Positions 34,920 to 44,363 of a stretch of DNA of 64,000 bases are shown piece by piece (positions within the stretch are counted from its first letter, which is position 1; each line of letters begins with the position of its first letter). This DNA is from a virus. The notes beneath the pieces were generated by a model that was not told the DNA's origin, did no database searches, and saw only the letters and a program-made list of their open reading frames with translations. The translations under genes were made by a program, and so were the position numbers. The DNA lies in IMG/VR virus record IMGVR_UViG_3300022562_001757, positions 1-64,000 of that record; one strand, written 5' to 3'.

Positions 34920-37900
34920 CAGAGGTACGCGGAGTCGATTTGGCCAAATCGACTCAATCCAGTCTTCCAGGCATTTTCCTGGTTGGTGTTCTTTTGATCG
35001 AAGTCAAGATATTGGCGTACCGATGCGTGAAGTGCCCCTTCAAGGCGTTCGGACTGTACCAAAGCAAGCTGTCTCGTGATGTCCCTTTCTTCCATGCGCT
35101 CTTCCAGTCGGCGTTGTTTCTGGAAAATTTGCCGCTTTCGCGCGCCGCTGGTGAAGCTGTTGCGGGCCGACCGGGACTTGCGGTCAACGTCGGTGCGCTT
35201 GATGACGCTCTTCTTTCGCGTTTTTTCTAGCCCACTGCTTCCCAATCGTTTGCAGAGGTGCTGCTTGTTGTCCTTCACGATGGCGCGGCGTTGACGAGAC
35301 GATTTTATGTACTTTGAACCATAGATTCTTCCACCAGGTGTGGCGGAGCGCTGAACCGCATTGTCAATGATTTGCTCCGGCGTAAAGAACCATAGAGGAT
35401 TGACATCAATCCACTCACGCAGGTTCTTTTTACCGAACACATTGGCTTGATTGGGATTGGTAAACCAGGAAAACGAGCTGTTGACGTTCTGCCACTTTAC
35501 CAACGCATCAATCACGTCTACAGCTTTGGCGGTGTTTACATCGATGGTCTTCGTTACCGTCTGGCCATTCTCTTGCACCTTGATGGTTAGCTTACCCCGC
35601 AGTCTTTTTTTCCAAGCTTCTGAGAGCGTGGAGTTCAGTGGATCTTCTTTGAGATTCCCACGCACGGTGGTGAGTTTGTAGGCCAAGATTCGCGTCAGAA
35701 ACTCGTTGCGCGCTTTCAGCACCTCACGAAGCGTATTGCTGTAGGTGGTGTCGGAAATTCTACCTGCTGATCTGACTTTCATCGTCAAGTGCAAGTGCGC
35801 GAGTGCTGTGCCCGCGTTTCCAGTAGATCCTATCTGACCCAGTGGATGCACTTTTTCCGGATCTGCTGGAGCTTCATTAGTGCCAGCACCATACACACCA
35901 CGAGGTCCCTCATAAATGTCTCCTAGATGCAGGTAGAGCAATTGACAATGCAGTTTCCGATACACGGTACCGTCAGGACCTTTGGTCAGCTGGTCACGTT
36001 GCTTTATATTCGATGCGCTGATCAACTTGGTACCTGGCAACGACACGTAGCCTTCGCATTGCAAATACAATCCACGGTCGTGTATACTTGTAGACTGCAC
36101 TGGTTTGATGCGTTTGGTCTTTTTCCTGATCTTCAACCACGTCTCGTACTCATTGACCAGTAAAAACTTGTACGTGGTCTCGATGAACCGTGTGGGTGCG
36201 TTGGGGTCGTCTGGCTTGATTTTGATTTTAACCACTTCACCAGGAAGAATGCCGCGCGCTTTGCGTACTCCCTCTGATATTTTGTGTGGCTTTTTAACAA
36301 AAAATGGTTGCATGTCTGCTGGCACATTGAAGACGCGCGTTTTGCCTTCTTGCACCCACTGCCCTTGCGCATTCTTTATAACGTAGCGCTCAGACACTGG
36401 CACAGCTCTGGCTTTATCAGCAGTGAGGTACGAGCCAAATTGATAGGCGGCTTCGATGGAAAAAAATGGAATTGGTGCATAGACGTTGCTGTTCTTTGGA
36501 TTCGCAAACAGGTCTACGCCAGAGTGATACGGATACTTTTTCCCGCCAAGAATATGGTACGCAGGAGCATCACCTGGGGTACGCACAAATCCCCACTGAT
36601 TGAATTGATATTCATTAGGGGGTTTGTGAGTAAAGAAAGGTATGGCGTCGTAAAACAACTTCGTGCTGTCGTAGCGCTGCTTGATACCGATGGTGCCATC
36701 ACCACGCAGGCCAGCCTTGGCGTCATTTGACCCCTTTGAACCGGTCTTTTTGTCCAAGCTAGACTGGATGCCCGTACTAGGTTTGACAGATGCTTCTGGA
36801 CCGCCTGCGCTGCCAGGACGTCGATGTGCACGTCGTCCCACCCCTGTGTTGGGCTTTGTTGGCACCGTCTTGGACGTACCTTTCGCTCCAGCCGTACTGC
36901 CGCTGAGGGTCTTTCCTTTGGCAAATGCAGCTCGTAGCGCGCTGGCTTGTGGTTCACCTACGGCGGTTTGATTCCAAGCCGCAGATCCGGTTCTGCCTGG
37001 ACCTTGACGGCTTCCATTGTCAGCACGCACTGTGTCATTACTGCGCAATGCTGCCAAATTTACATCGGGCTGACGATTGGAGAAATTCCCAGCGCTACGC
37101 CGCGTATCGAGCGACACGCTACCGGGCTGAAATTGCGTGTAGTCCAACGGCATGCGTGTGCCGCCGCCAGCGTGCCTGAAGGTGCCATCTCGGTTGAGCC
37201 ACCGTACATAGCCAATGTCCGTTTCTGTGGTGCATTCACCCCCAGGTGGCGACATGGCGTAGTTGACCGTTTTTACCAACCCAATGCGCTGCCGAGGAAT
37301 GAGATGGATCGGTCGATTTGGCAGGATGTACGGACGAAATGGCGTCGACACTTGGAGCTTGTGCATACGACCAAATTGACGATTAATGTGAAAAAGACCG
37401 TAAATGATTAAGCTGGCCAGCGCACCTGCAACACCACCCGGACCGTGCGTGCCGTTGGGTCCAAAGTTCGCGCCGACACCTGGAAGGGCGATGTTTACGT
37501 CCTCCACTTTGATACCCAAGCGACGAGCTAGAATGGGCGCCATGATGGTAATGGTGGCAAAGCGGTTCTTGATCTGAAAATCTCTTTCTATAACTCCTTG
37601 CAGCTCTTTATCCAGCTCGCTACCAGTCAACACCCACGCAGTGGGCAGGTCGCCGGATTCCTCGGAAATGCTGGAGCTGATGAGCTGCTTGTCGACTTCG
37701 TACGCGCCGCGGAATGTCGGACCAAAGTCACTTGGCAGAATGTTGTAGTTCGGGAACTCAAAGCACCAATCACCCATCGGACTGATGTAGCACTGATAAT
37801 CGAGAAGCGTGCACACTTGGTCAATCATCGACTTACGCGTCTCATACTGATGACTAGTTGCGCCGTATGGGTTAGCACTCAGATGCCGCTGCACGATGGT

Positions 37901-40576
37901 GCTTCCACCCGTTCCCTGCTCAGGCGTCAACATATTGAGGAAGACGTTGAGTGGCGAAAATACTTCTTTGATATCGGTGACCGTACCCTCACCGATGATT
38001 TTCATTTCTTGGTACGTCAGGGGACGTCCGAGCTGTCCAAAAACGCACACACGGTTCCAATTGTCTAGGCGGCCAGGATTACGATAGTCCACTACGCGCG
38101 AACGGGCGCCGAAGACTACGTTGGTGTTTTCCATCACAAGCCACTCGATGGACTGCTCGAAAGACATCTCTGACAAAGGATGCGAGTGCTTACCAACGTT
38201 GCGTACCAGGTCAGCAAAAATCCCGGCGTTGCGGTCTGTCCAAATGGGTCGATTTTCAAACAAATCAGCCATGGTGGCGCCGGAGTTTGGCACCGCGGCG
38301 CGCGCTTGTGCACGTCCTGCATTTCGCGCGTCAATGAAGCGCTTAACCATTCTTTGCGCTTCAGCGAGCTGTCCCCCTTTGCGTCGGAAAGTGGACTGCA
38401 CAACCGCAGTTTTTTGCTGCTTTTCACAGTTCTTAATGAACTGTTCGATCTTTCGTAATTCGTCGTTGATGCCGGAAATGCTTTTCTTGACTTCTGCTTG
38501 CAGCTTGGTGGGTGACGGGAGCTTCTTTTGCTCCTCCAACAACCGTTGGCGTACCTTCAATCTGTCAGCTTCGGTAAAAATGGGCTTTGGAGCAGTCTGG
38601 CCACCATGCGCACCGGTCTGCGTGATGTCTTTTAACCGCGCCGTCAGCGTTGACGAAATGCCAGTCAATGCAATGTTGAGCTGGTTCGCCGTCGACTTAC
38701 CAAAATCTTCGGTTAGCTTGGATGCCCAGATGCCAATCTTTTTGGTTCGCTCGTCCAGCGAATTCGCTTCTTGAATGGGCGGTACGGGTATGATCCATCC
38801 GTTGTCGATGCCTGTTTTGACAAACGCTGCCGCTTCTTGAATGGGCTTTGTTAGAGAGTCAACGACACCGGTGATGACGATGCCCGAAGTGCTCTGTAGC
38901 TGAGCCCCAGCGTACGTTCCGGCTTGGAAAATTGGCAACAGAATATCGAAGCCAAGCGGAGAGTTGAACAACAGAACGGTGTTTGCGACGAACTTTTCCA
39001 GCGTGACTTTGGTAACCGCAGTGACGAGCGCCTTACACCGGCCATCAATGTATGCCAACCCGTTTTTCAATACGTTGATATCGCCTTGTGCAGGCTGAAC
39101 CCATTGGCCGTCAACGTTAGTCCGTGTCGGTTTTACGATTTTCAGATCGCTTCTTAGCTTGACCTGAATGCCAATGGTCTTGTTTTGTCTCGTATCGCGT
39201 TCCAGCAGCCAATTGTTGACGTCTATCGCATTCAGCTTGTCGACGATTTTTTGAGCGGCGCTCATTTTGTCGACGAGAGGCTTACTTTGCTCCTGCACAG
39301 TAGTTTTTGCTGCTTGCAGTGCTTTTTGGAAGCAGTCACTGTTGATGCTCAAGTCAGATGTTCGACATGTCAACAGCACCGCATTTTCCGCCAAACAATT
39401 TAGCCAGCGGTCGAGCACCTCCTTGAACATGTTGCGCACGCCCTTTAGCTTTTCCAGGACGGCTTTGTCCAACCCGATGGTCTGAAGAAGTGTGCGGTTA
39501 CTTTTGAAGCGCTCCTCAACAATGTCGGCCCGTACTGCACCAGATTTCAGCTTCTCTGGCGTTGGATTGACATTGATGCGCACCCGCATCCGCTCATACA
39601 GCCCACGGATGTCGTAGCACTGAATGTTCATGGTGCGCTCGGCCGTTACAGGTCGATCGTCCCAGCTGTATGCCGAAACGAATCCTGTAAATGCCGGTAT
39701 CCAGAGGTCGTGCCACTCTTTGTAATTCGGCCGCTTAACGGCTGAGACATGCGGCAGACGGATGAAGATGCGCACACTGTCGTGCTTGTGGATGACACTG
39801 CTGAATGGATTTAGCGGATAAAGCCACACACCAGTTTCTGGGTCGATTTCCGCTTGTTTCGTTCCGGGCTGTACCGCCTTGTACTTGCGATAGTAAATGA
39901 CGTACTTCGCCAGCTCATCCGCTCGGGCGTTGGCGCGCCCTTGGTGCGGGATAATCTTACCTCCACGATCGCGTGCTAGCCGCCAGCCGGTGCCGTGCAC
40001 ACGCCATGCTGATTTATTCAGGTTGGCGCAGATATTCGCCGGCGTGATGATGAACGCGTCGTGGTTGTTGTTGAGCGTAAAGCTCGCTGTATTCATCCCA
40101 CCCGTAGTTTCCAAAGACCAGCGAACATTGCCCATCACGTAGGGAGTGACATCTGCGCCTTCAATGTAGACGCGTAGGTCATTGTTTTGGACGGCGTACT
40201 TCTGTTCTTTGAAATCGATTTTGGCGCCGCACAGCCATTGTCGGCTACGGCTAGACACCTTCTTCTGAAAAATGCCTACCGTTTCGTTGGCGCTAGCGAG
40301 ATATACATCCAGCGCCGGGCGGCATTTTGGTTCAGCGAAGGCGCCAGCTTTTCGCGCACGGTCGAATGCCGTTCTATTGGTACGGGTAAGCTTTTGCTTG
40401 AGATTACGCTGTTGGAGCTTGGACGCATTGCGGGCATTTTGCTTCTGTTCTTGCGACAGCAGCTTGTACAGGTATTCAGAAAGCGAACCGGACTTTGTGC
40501 CAACCTGGACCTGTGTCGTGTTGACAAAGTCGTTCAACGACCCCCGCGGATTATTTCTGGCAGGTGGGTTGGGCAT
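34919..40576 (-). CDS. Giant baseplate hub protein with M23-like peptidase domain
   Basis: 1,885 residues. The early part has EGADVTPYVMGNVRWSLETT...ASFTLNNNHDAFI, resembling gp27/gpD-type hub domains. Coiled coils follow at about 430-760. Near 1345 begins an M23/LytM-like domain: YHSGVDLF (H1351, D1355), LYLHLG, then IGSTGNAGTALAHLHLTM (H1594, H1596). The two metal-site halves are about 240 residues apart instead of roughly 80, so a large insertion (VPVSERYVIKNAQGQWVQEG and onward) separates them. It probably cleaves peptidoglycan during entry. A basic Arg/Gln-rich tail ends the protein. Confidence 0.82.
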   Translation of the reverse strand: MPNPPARNNPRGSLNDFVNTTQVQVGTKSGSLSEYLYKLLSQEQKQNARNASKLQQRNLKQKLTRTNRTAFDRARKAGAFAEPKCRPALDVYLASANETVGIFQKKVSSRSRQWLCGAKIDFKEQKYAVQNNDLRVYIEGADVTPYVMGNVRWSLETTGGMNTASFTLNNNHDAFIITPANICANLNKSAWRVHGTGWRLARDRGGKIIPHQGRANARADELAKYVIYYRKYKAVQPGTKQAEIDPETGVWLYPLNPFSSVIHKHDSVRIFIRLPHVSAVKRPNYKEWHDLWIPAFTGFVSAYSWDDRPVTAERTMNIQCYDIRGLYERMRVRINVNPTPEKLKSGAVRADIVEERFKSNRTLLQTIGLDKAVLEKLKGVRNMFKEVLDRWLNCLAENAVLLTCRTSDLSINSDCFQKALQAAKTTVQEQSKPLVDKMSAAQKIVDKLNAIDVNNWLLERDTRQNKTIGIQVKLRSDLKIVKPTRTNVDGQWVQPAQGDINVLKNGLAYIDGRCKALVTAVTKVTLEKFVANTVLLFNSPLGFDILLPIFQAGTYAGAQLQSTSGIVITGVVDSLTKPIQEAAAFVKTGIDNGWIIPVPPIQEANSLDERTKKIGIWASKLTEDFGKSTANQLNIALTGISSTLTARLKDITQTGAHGGQTAPKPIFTEADRLKVRQRLLEEQKKLPSPTKLQAEVKKSISGINDELRKIEQFIKNCEKQQKTAVVQSTFRRKGGQLAEAQRMVKRFIDARNAGRAQARAAVPNSGATMADLFENRPIWTDRNAGIFADLVRNVGKHSHPLSEMSFEQSIEWLVMENTNVVFGARSRVVDYRNPGRLDNWNRVCVFGQLGRPLTYQEMKIIGEGTVTDIKEVFSPLNVFLNMLTPEQGTGGSTIVQRHLSANPYGATSHQYETRKSMIDQVCTLLDYQCYISPMGDWCFEFPNYNILPSDFGPTFRGAYEVDKQLISSSISEESGDLPTAWVLTGSELDKELQGVIERDFQIKNRFATITIMAPILARRLGIKVEDVNIALPGVGANFGPNGTHGPGGVAGALASLIIYGLFHINRQFGRMHKLQVSTPFRPYILPNRPIHLIPRQRIGLVKTVNYAMSPPGGECTTETDIGYVRWLNRDGTFRHAGGGTRMPLDYTQFQPGSVSLDTRRSAGNFSNRQPDVNLAALRSNDTVRADNGSRQGPGRTGSAAWNQTAVGEPQASALRAAFAKGKTLSGSTAGAKGTSKTVPTKPNTGVGRRAHRRPGSAGGPEASVKPSTGIQSSLDKKTGSKGSNDAKAGLRGDGTIGIKQRYDSTKLFYDAIPFFTHKPPNEYQFNQWGFVRTPGDAPAYHILGGKKYPYHSGVDLFANPKNSNVYAPIPFFSIEAAYQFGSYLTADKARAVPVSERYVIKNAQGQWVQEGKTRVFNVPADMQPFFVKKPHKISEGVRKARGILPGEVVKIKIKPDDPNAPTRFIETTYKFLLVNEYETWLKIRKKTKRIKPVQSTSIHDRGLYLQCEGYVSLPGTKLISASNIKQRDQLTKGPDGTVYRKLHCQLLYLHLGDIYEGPRGVYGAGTNEAPADPEKVHPLGQIGSTGNAGTALAHLHLTMKVRSAGRISDTTYSNTLREVLKARNEFLTRILAYKLTTVRGNLKEDPLNSTLSEAWKKRLRGKLTIKVQENGQTVTKTIDVNTAKAVDVIDALVKWQNVNSSFSWFTNPNQANVFGKKNLREWIDVNPLWFFTPEQIIDNAVQRSATPGGRIYGSKYIKSSRQRRAIVKDNKQHLCKRLGSSGLEKTRKKSVIKRTDVDRKSRSARNSFTSGARKRQIFQKQRRLEERMEERDITRQLALVQSERLEGALHASVRQYLDFDQKNTNQENAWKTGLSRFGQIDSAYL

Positions 40577-40584
40577 CGCTCGTT

Positions 40585-41019
40585 CTACTTCATACGCTTT
40601 TCGACTTGATTAACCAAGTGGCCCAAGTCATCACCGAAATAAGCGTTGTTTCCGCGCACAAATTTTGTGGCCATTCTGGAACGGAACACTTCTGCGATGA
40701 TGGCACGCATCAGCTCATTTTCATGGTCGCCCAATTTCATCCGCCGGATCAACAACTGCGCAATGCGCACCTGCCACAGCCGGTCGTAGATGCTTTGGAA
40801 TTCGATTTTGTTGAAGATGTCGTCAGGAACCGCACCCTCTTTTTGGTCGGTGCGGTCGAGGTACTGCTCAACCAGTTCCAACTCAACCACTGCGGCAGCT
40901 CGGGCCGCAGAGTCGCTACGCTGTGCTGCCGTCCGCAGCAGCTTCGCTAGCCACTGTCCGGTCGCGTCCAGTTCCTCGTACTTCGGATTGGTGGGTTCGT
41001 CGTTCGGAATGCTGCTCAT
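40585..41019 (-). CDS. Unknown helical protein, 144 aa
   Basis: From ATG 41019 (MSSIPNDEPTNPKYEELDAT). All-helical with AAAVVELELVEQYLDRTDQK and LWQVRIAQLLIRRMKLGDHE. Its first 104 nt overlap the end of the upstream gene in another frame, which is unusually long for this genome. It directly precedes the hub gene. Role unknown; a chaperone or baseplate factor is possible. Confidence 0.6.
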   Translation of the reverse strand: MSSIPNDEPTNPKYEELDATGQWLAKLLRTAAQRSDSAARAAAVVELELVEQYLDRTDQKEGAVPDDIFNKIEFQSIYDRLWQVRIAQLLIRRMKLGDHENELMRAIIAEVFRSRMATKFVRGNNAYFGDDLGHLVNQVEKRMK

Positions 41020-41254
41020 GATGTTGCTCTTCAAAATCACCCGTTTCCCAATTGATAGCGCTGCCAACGTCGACCCCGTACTTTGCTCCGAGGTCTGACA
41101 CGAAACGTGCCAAGTTGGCTTCCGCCATCTGGTGGGTGAGTTTTGTATTTTGGAGTGCCTGCTCGGCGGCGCGGATCGCCATCCGCTCACGCTCGACAAC
41201 TAAGGCCAAGACTTTTAGGTTCGCGTGATCAATGTCGCTCAGCTTCTTTGGCAT
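40916..41254 (-). CDS. Small helical protein with overlapping 3' end
   Basis: 112 residues. The first 70 form a plausible coiled coil (LSDIDHANLKVLALVVERER...TKLTHQMAEANLARFVSDLG) ending in GSAINWETGDFEEQHHEQ. The remaining about 35 residues (SERRTHQSEVRGTGRDRTVA) are low-quality sequence over the start of the next gene. Either the genes truly overlap, or a mutation removed an earlier stop. Function unknown. Confidence 0.55.
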   Translation of the reverse strand: MPKKLSDIDHANLKVLALVVERERMAIRAAEQALQNTKLTHQMAEANLARFVSDLGAKYGVDVGSAINWETGDFEEQHHEQHSERRTHQSEVRGTGRDRTVASEAAADGSTA

Positions 41255-41269
41255 TCGTCTTCTCGTTGG

Positions 41270-43063
41270 TTATTGGAGGTTCACCAGCCCTCGGATGATG
41301 CCTGTCTTGCTGCCCGATCCGTCATCCGCCAAACCAGACAGTGCTTTTCCTAGAATGCTCCCTGCGGGCGCGTCCGCCGGCGCTACCGTGCAGCGTCCAC
41401 CACCAGCGCTCACCAAGCGGTCTCCAGGTGCGATAGAACCATTCGTAGTGATGGCGCGGATCGGAACAATGCCTACCACCGTCATGGCTAGCTTGTCGAC
41501 CTCGGGCACCAACCCCTTCAAAATGGCCACTCCTTCATGGTAGCGGACAACTGTATTGCCGCCTACAAAATTCAACGTCGTGACGCCACCACTATACACC
41601 GCGGGGAGGACATGGACAATATAACCTCCCACACGGAGGTACTCTACGCCCGCCAGAGCCGTTGTGACGTCCCCATCGAAGGTCAGGCTGGTAAGGCTAC
41701 CTTGCTTGTTTGGCACCAGTCCTAGGGGCTCTGCGGCGCTCTCATCGTAGCCGTTGCCCCGCCCCATGATGAGGGCCGGATAGGTGGAGGCCACCTTGAC
41801 TCCGATGACCTTGGGGTCGGCGACGGCGCTCGACTCAGACATCTTGCCCTCGGCGTTCACCACCAATACCGTGCCGTCCAAATAGGTAGCTGCCGTGCCC
41901 TCTACCTGTACCCACTCCGCCACGTCGGTTGCCGGGCTGGTGTAGGATCCATCAGCGTGCACGTTCCCGTCGTTGTCGACATCGAACAGGTAGATATTCA
42001 CGCCTGGGTCGTTGTCAGCGCCGGTGCGGCTGATTCGGAACATGTAAGCCGCATTGTCGCTAACGTCTTCGCTATGGATGGTGAAAATCTCTTGGTTGGC
42101 CAGCAAACTCGGAGACCGATGCACCAAGCGCAAGGTTGCGCGATTATCGGCACCAAACGCCGGACTGACGACCAGCAATGTTGTATCCTGCTGCGTGTCT
42201 CCAGGGTCGCCCCACGACGTACCTTCTTGACCGCCCACGGCGACACGAATGGCTGCCGCCGCAGAGCCAGCTTGGCTACCGGCGATGTAGAGCTTTCGTT
42301 CAGCGTCGGACCGTGTAGTACGCAGCTGGAAATGTGTGCGCAGTCCAGGAACGATGGAGTCATCGATGGTCTCGATAGCCAGGCTTGCTTCAGAGCTGTA
42401 GTCGCCTACGTGGAAGGTGGAGCCCAGCGTGGAAGCCGCTTTGATGTCTTCCCAGCCACCGCGCAACGAACCGCTAGTGGTACGGAATTTGATATCGGTG
42501 TCGACATCAACCGCTAGATTGCCTGAGTACACCAACAGGCGTCCACCCGCGTCGGACAGCCCGAGCGCTTCCGGTCCACCTTCCAGAATTACGTAGTTTG
42601 TGGAGCCACCATTGGGATAGCCTAACGATAGGCGCCCGTGGTGATTTTTAGCTGTGACCAGTGTGGATCGCGGACCGATGGTTAGATTCGGCCCACGCCG
42701 GTCAGGCTGGCCAATGGAAGCGAAAACCGCTGGCGTAGCCAACGTGAGCAGCTCGCGGTCTTCGTCCGTAATCGGCGGAGCGCTCTGGTTGTGGCCAACA
42801 CGAAAATAATTCAGCGCCAGTCCAGAATTGTTGTCGCTGTCGAGGAAGACATTGACGTCATCTGTGCCGGCAATCGTGCCACCACCTGCAACGCCGCCGT
42901 AGTTCAACGACGCTGCAAGCGTTTCTAGATCCGATTCCGTCGCGTTGTTGGCGACGAGCCGAATTGCATTGGCGCTGCTGTCATCCGCCAGAACGCCGCT
43001 GTAGCGCAGAGCACGAATAATCGTGTCTACGACCTTTTCTGTAAGTCGTGGAATTTTAGACAT
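41270..43063 (-). CDS. Fibre protein with peptidase-G2-like C-terminus
   Basis: 597 residues. N-terminal helix (IPRLTEKVVDTIIRALRYSG), beta-rich shaft with FRVGHNQSAPPITDEDRELL, TSWGDPGDTQQDTTLLVVSP and LFDVDNDGNVHADGSYTSPA. The C-terminal 130 residues (AMTVVGIVPIRAITTNGSIA then PGDRLVSAG, GSILGKALSG, GIIRGLVNLQ) resemble the fibre-end module related to the peptidase G2 intramolecular chaperone. It is first in the long minus-strand distal tail block, next to a divergent plus-strand gene. A TATATA box at 43089-43094 might serve it. Confidence 0.78.
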   Translation of the reverse strand: MSKIPRLTEKVVDTIIRALRYSGVLADDSSANAIRLVANNATESDLETLAASLNYGGVAGGGTIAGTDDVNVFLDSDNNSGLALNYFRVGHNQSAPPITDEDRELLTLATPAVFASIGQPDRRGPNLTIGPRSTLVTAKNHHGRLSLGYPNGGSTNYVILEGGPEALGLSDAGGRLLVYSGNLAVDVDTDIKFRTTSGSLRGGWEDIKAASTLGSTFHVGDYSSEASLAIETIDDSIVPGLRTHFQLRTTRSDAERKLYIAGSQAGSAAAAIRVAVGGQEGTSWGDPGDTQQDTTLLVVSPAFGADNRATLRLVHRSPSLLANQEIFTIHSEDVSDNAAYMFRISRTGADNDPGVNIYLFDVDNDGNVHADGSYTSPATDVAEWVQVEGTAATYLDGTVLVVNAEGKMSESSAVADPKVIGVKVASTYPALIMGRGNGYDESAAEPLGLVPNKQGSLTSLTFDGDVTTALAGVEYLRVGGYIVHVLPAVYSGGVTTLNFVGGNTVVRYHEGVAILKGLVPEVDKLAMTVVGIVPIRAITTNGSIAPGDRLVSAGGGRCTVAPADAPAGSILGKALSGLADDGSGSKTGIIRGLVNLQ

Positions 43064-43128
43064 TTTTGTTCTTCAGGCGCACCGGGCCTATATAGAGTAA
43101 CCAGGGCGTTAGCCAGCGCGCATTCATA

Positions 43129-43157
43129 TTGACAATGCGATACTGTTGCGGTAAACG
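43129..43157 (+). promoter_or_regulatory. Promoter/operator family element, plus strand
   Basis: TTGACA (43129-43134), 17-bp spacer containing GCGATACTGT, then TAAACG (43152-43157). This is the only plus-strand member of the family. The ATG of the downstream gene follows after 6 nt, so transcription should start at or next to it. Confidence 0.7.
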
Positions 43158-43163
43158 TAGTGC

Positions 43164-43535
43164 ATGATCACCGAAATTACCCCAGAGCAATGGCAGCGAC
43201 TCCAAGAGGAATGTGAAAAGTACCTTCAGCTTGGCTTGCAGACAGGACCGGCGGATCGCCCCCGTGCTGAGCGTATTCTTCTTTGTGGGCTGCACGAGCT
43301 TTCCACAGAGCGCTATCGTCGGCTGTTCATGTGGTCGCTGCTCAGTGAAGAAACGAAAAAGGAAGCGCGTCAGCTAGCGTTTAGGCGCTACCTGCACGAA
43401 AGCATGTCCATCATGGAAAATCTCAATCCTGGGAGCGCTGCCTATTACGATTGCGTTCCTGGCATCTACAATGCGCAGACCGCCGAAGAGTTCCGTGCGG
43501 AAATCGACGCGCTCCGCAAGAAGTACACACCGTGA
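43164..43535 (+). CDS. DUF6745 head fused to an unrelated tail
   Basis: 123 residues. Residues 1-36 (MITEITPEQWQRLQEECEKY...TGPADRPRAE) match the N-terminus of the 249-1268 product; a 78-nt stretch of DNA differs at only about six positions. After RAE the sequence is unrelated (RILLCGLHELSTERYRRLFM...EEFRAEIDALRKKYT) and helical. It looks like a recombinant gene that captured the head. First gene of the plus-strand island, likely leaderless. Confidence 0.75.
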   Translation: MITEITPEQWQRLQEECEKYLQLGLQTGPADRPRAERILLCGLHELSTERYRRLFMWSLLSEETKKEARQLAFRRYLHESMSIMENLNPGSAAYYDCVPGIYNAQTAEEFRAEIDALRKKYTP

Positions 43536-43762
43536 GCTACATGGTTGGTATTGGCGCTGGAATGGCACGCTTTGGGCTCAAGCCTGGGCCACCCCGGATC
43601 ATTTGCGACGGCTGCGGAGCCGAGGTCACCATCCTCGGGTTTCCACAGAAGTGGTTTATGGACGGTAAGCCGCCACGGGGTTGGCGAGGGCTGCGGATGG
43701 CTGATGAAAGCAAGCGATGGGACCTGTGCCCACGTTGCTGGAAGGGAAATAATGCGCGATGA
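43532..43762 (+). CDS. Small zinc-ribbon protein
   Basis: 76 residues with GTG 43532 overlapping the upstream stop (GTGA); ATG 43541 (MVGIGAGMARFGLKPGPPRI) is an alternative. CDGC and CPRC, about 40 residues apart with GFPQKWFMDGKPPRGWRGLR between, form a treble-clef or zinc-ribbon type site. Similar small proteins are common in phages. Function unknown. Confidence 0.65.
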   Translation: MSYMVGIGAGMARFGLKPGPPRIICDGCGAEVTILGFPQKWFMDGKPPRGWRGLRMADESKRWDLCPRCWKGNNAR

Positions 43763-44360
43763 ACGACCCACGGCTTTTGAGCGCCGCAACATCGAGGAAG
43801 CGTTCGCCACTAGCAAAGGTAAGACTTTTGACTGGGTGGATGAAGCCGGCATGCTGGCCGTGCCGTTGACCGATGGCAACTGGAAGATGCTCAAGCACAA
43901 CGAGCTAGGGCGCGCCGTCGCTGATGGAAAAGTCAACGCCGTCGTCGCCTACGATCCGGTGGAGGCCAAGCGTCTTGAGGAATGCCTGCTGGTAGACCAG
44001 ATGTACACTGGCGTTGTGCGCATCGACCTCGCCTTCATCCGTGAGCAGATGGATCTGTTTACACAGAGCGCCATCAAGGCCGCTGAAAAAGCGAACGTGC
44101 CTGCGCTCAAGCGCGCCCTGGGCGACCTGTGGCAGTGCCGTAAATTCATGGCTGACGATGATTGGAGTGAGACGCTAAACTACCTGCAATCGGCCGTAGC
44201 GCTGCACGAGAAGCTCACGCCGGCGCAATGTAGAATTGTTGCCAAAATCATCACCGATCATTTGGGGTACTCTAGAGAAGGTGACCCGACGACAGTACGT
44301 TGGTTGCTACGCCAGAGCGAGTTGAATCCGTGGGCTGGAATTTCGCAACGCGAGGCGTAG
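43752..44360 (+). CDS. Unknown 202-aa helical protein
   Basis: From ATG 43752 (MRDERPTAFERRNIEEAFAT), overlapping the zinc-ribbon gene by 11 nt, with GGAAGGG upstream. Segments KGKTFDWVDEAGMLAVPLTD, IDLAFIREQMDLFTQSAIKA and DPTTVRWLLRQSELNPWAGI. The sequence is helical and soluble; no family recognised. It is the longest gene of the plus-strand island. Confidence 0.65.
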   Translation: MRDERPTAFERRNIEEAFATSKGKTFDWVDEAGMLAVPLTDGNWKMLKHNELGRAVADGKVNAVVAYDPVEAKRLEECLLVDQMYTGVVRIDLAFIREQMDLFTQSAIKAAEKANVPALKRALGDLWQCRKFMADDDWSETLNYLQSAVALHEKLTPAQCRIVAKIITDHLGYSREGDPTTVRWLLRQSELNPWAGISQREA

Positions 44361-44363
44361 CCA

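Noticed and set aside
43089-43094. TATATA as a promoter for the minus-strand tail block
   Set aside because: A suitable -35 could not be found at normal spacing; kept only as a remark under the fibre gene.
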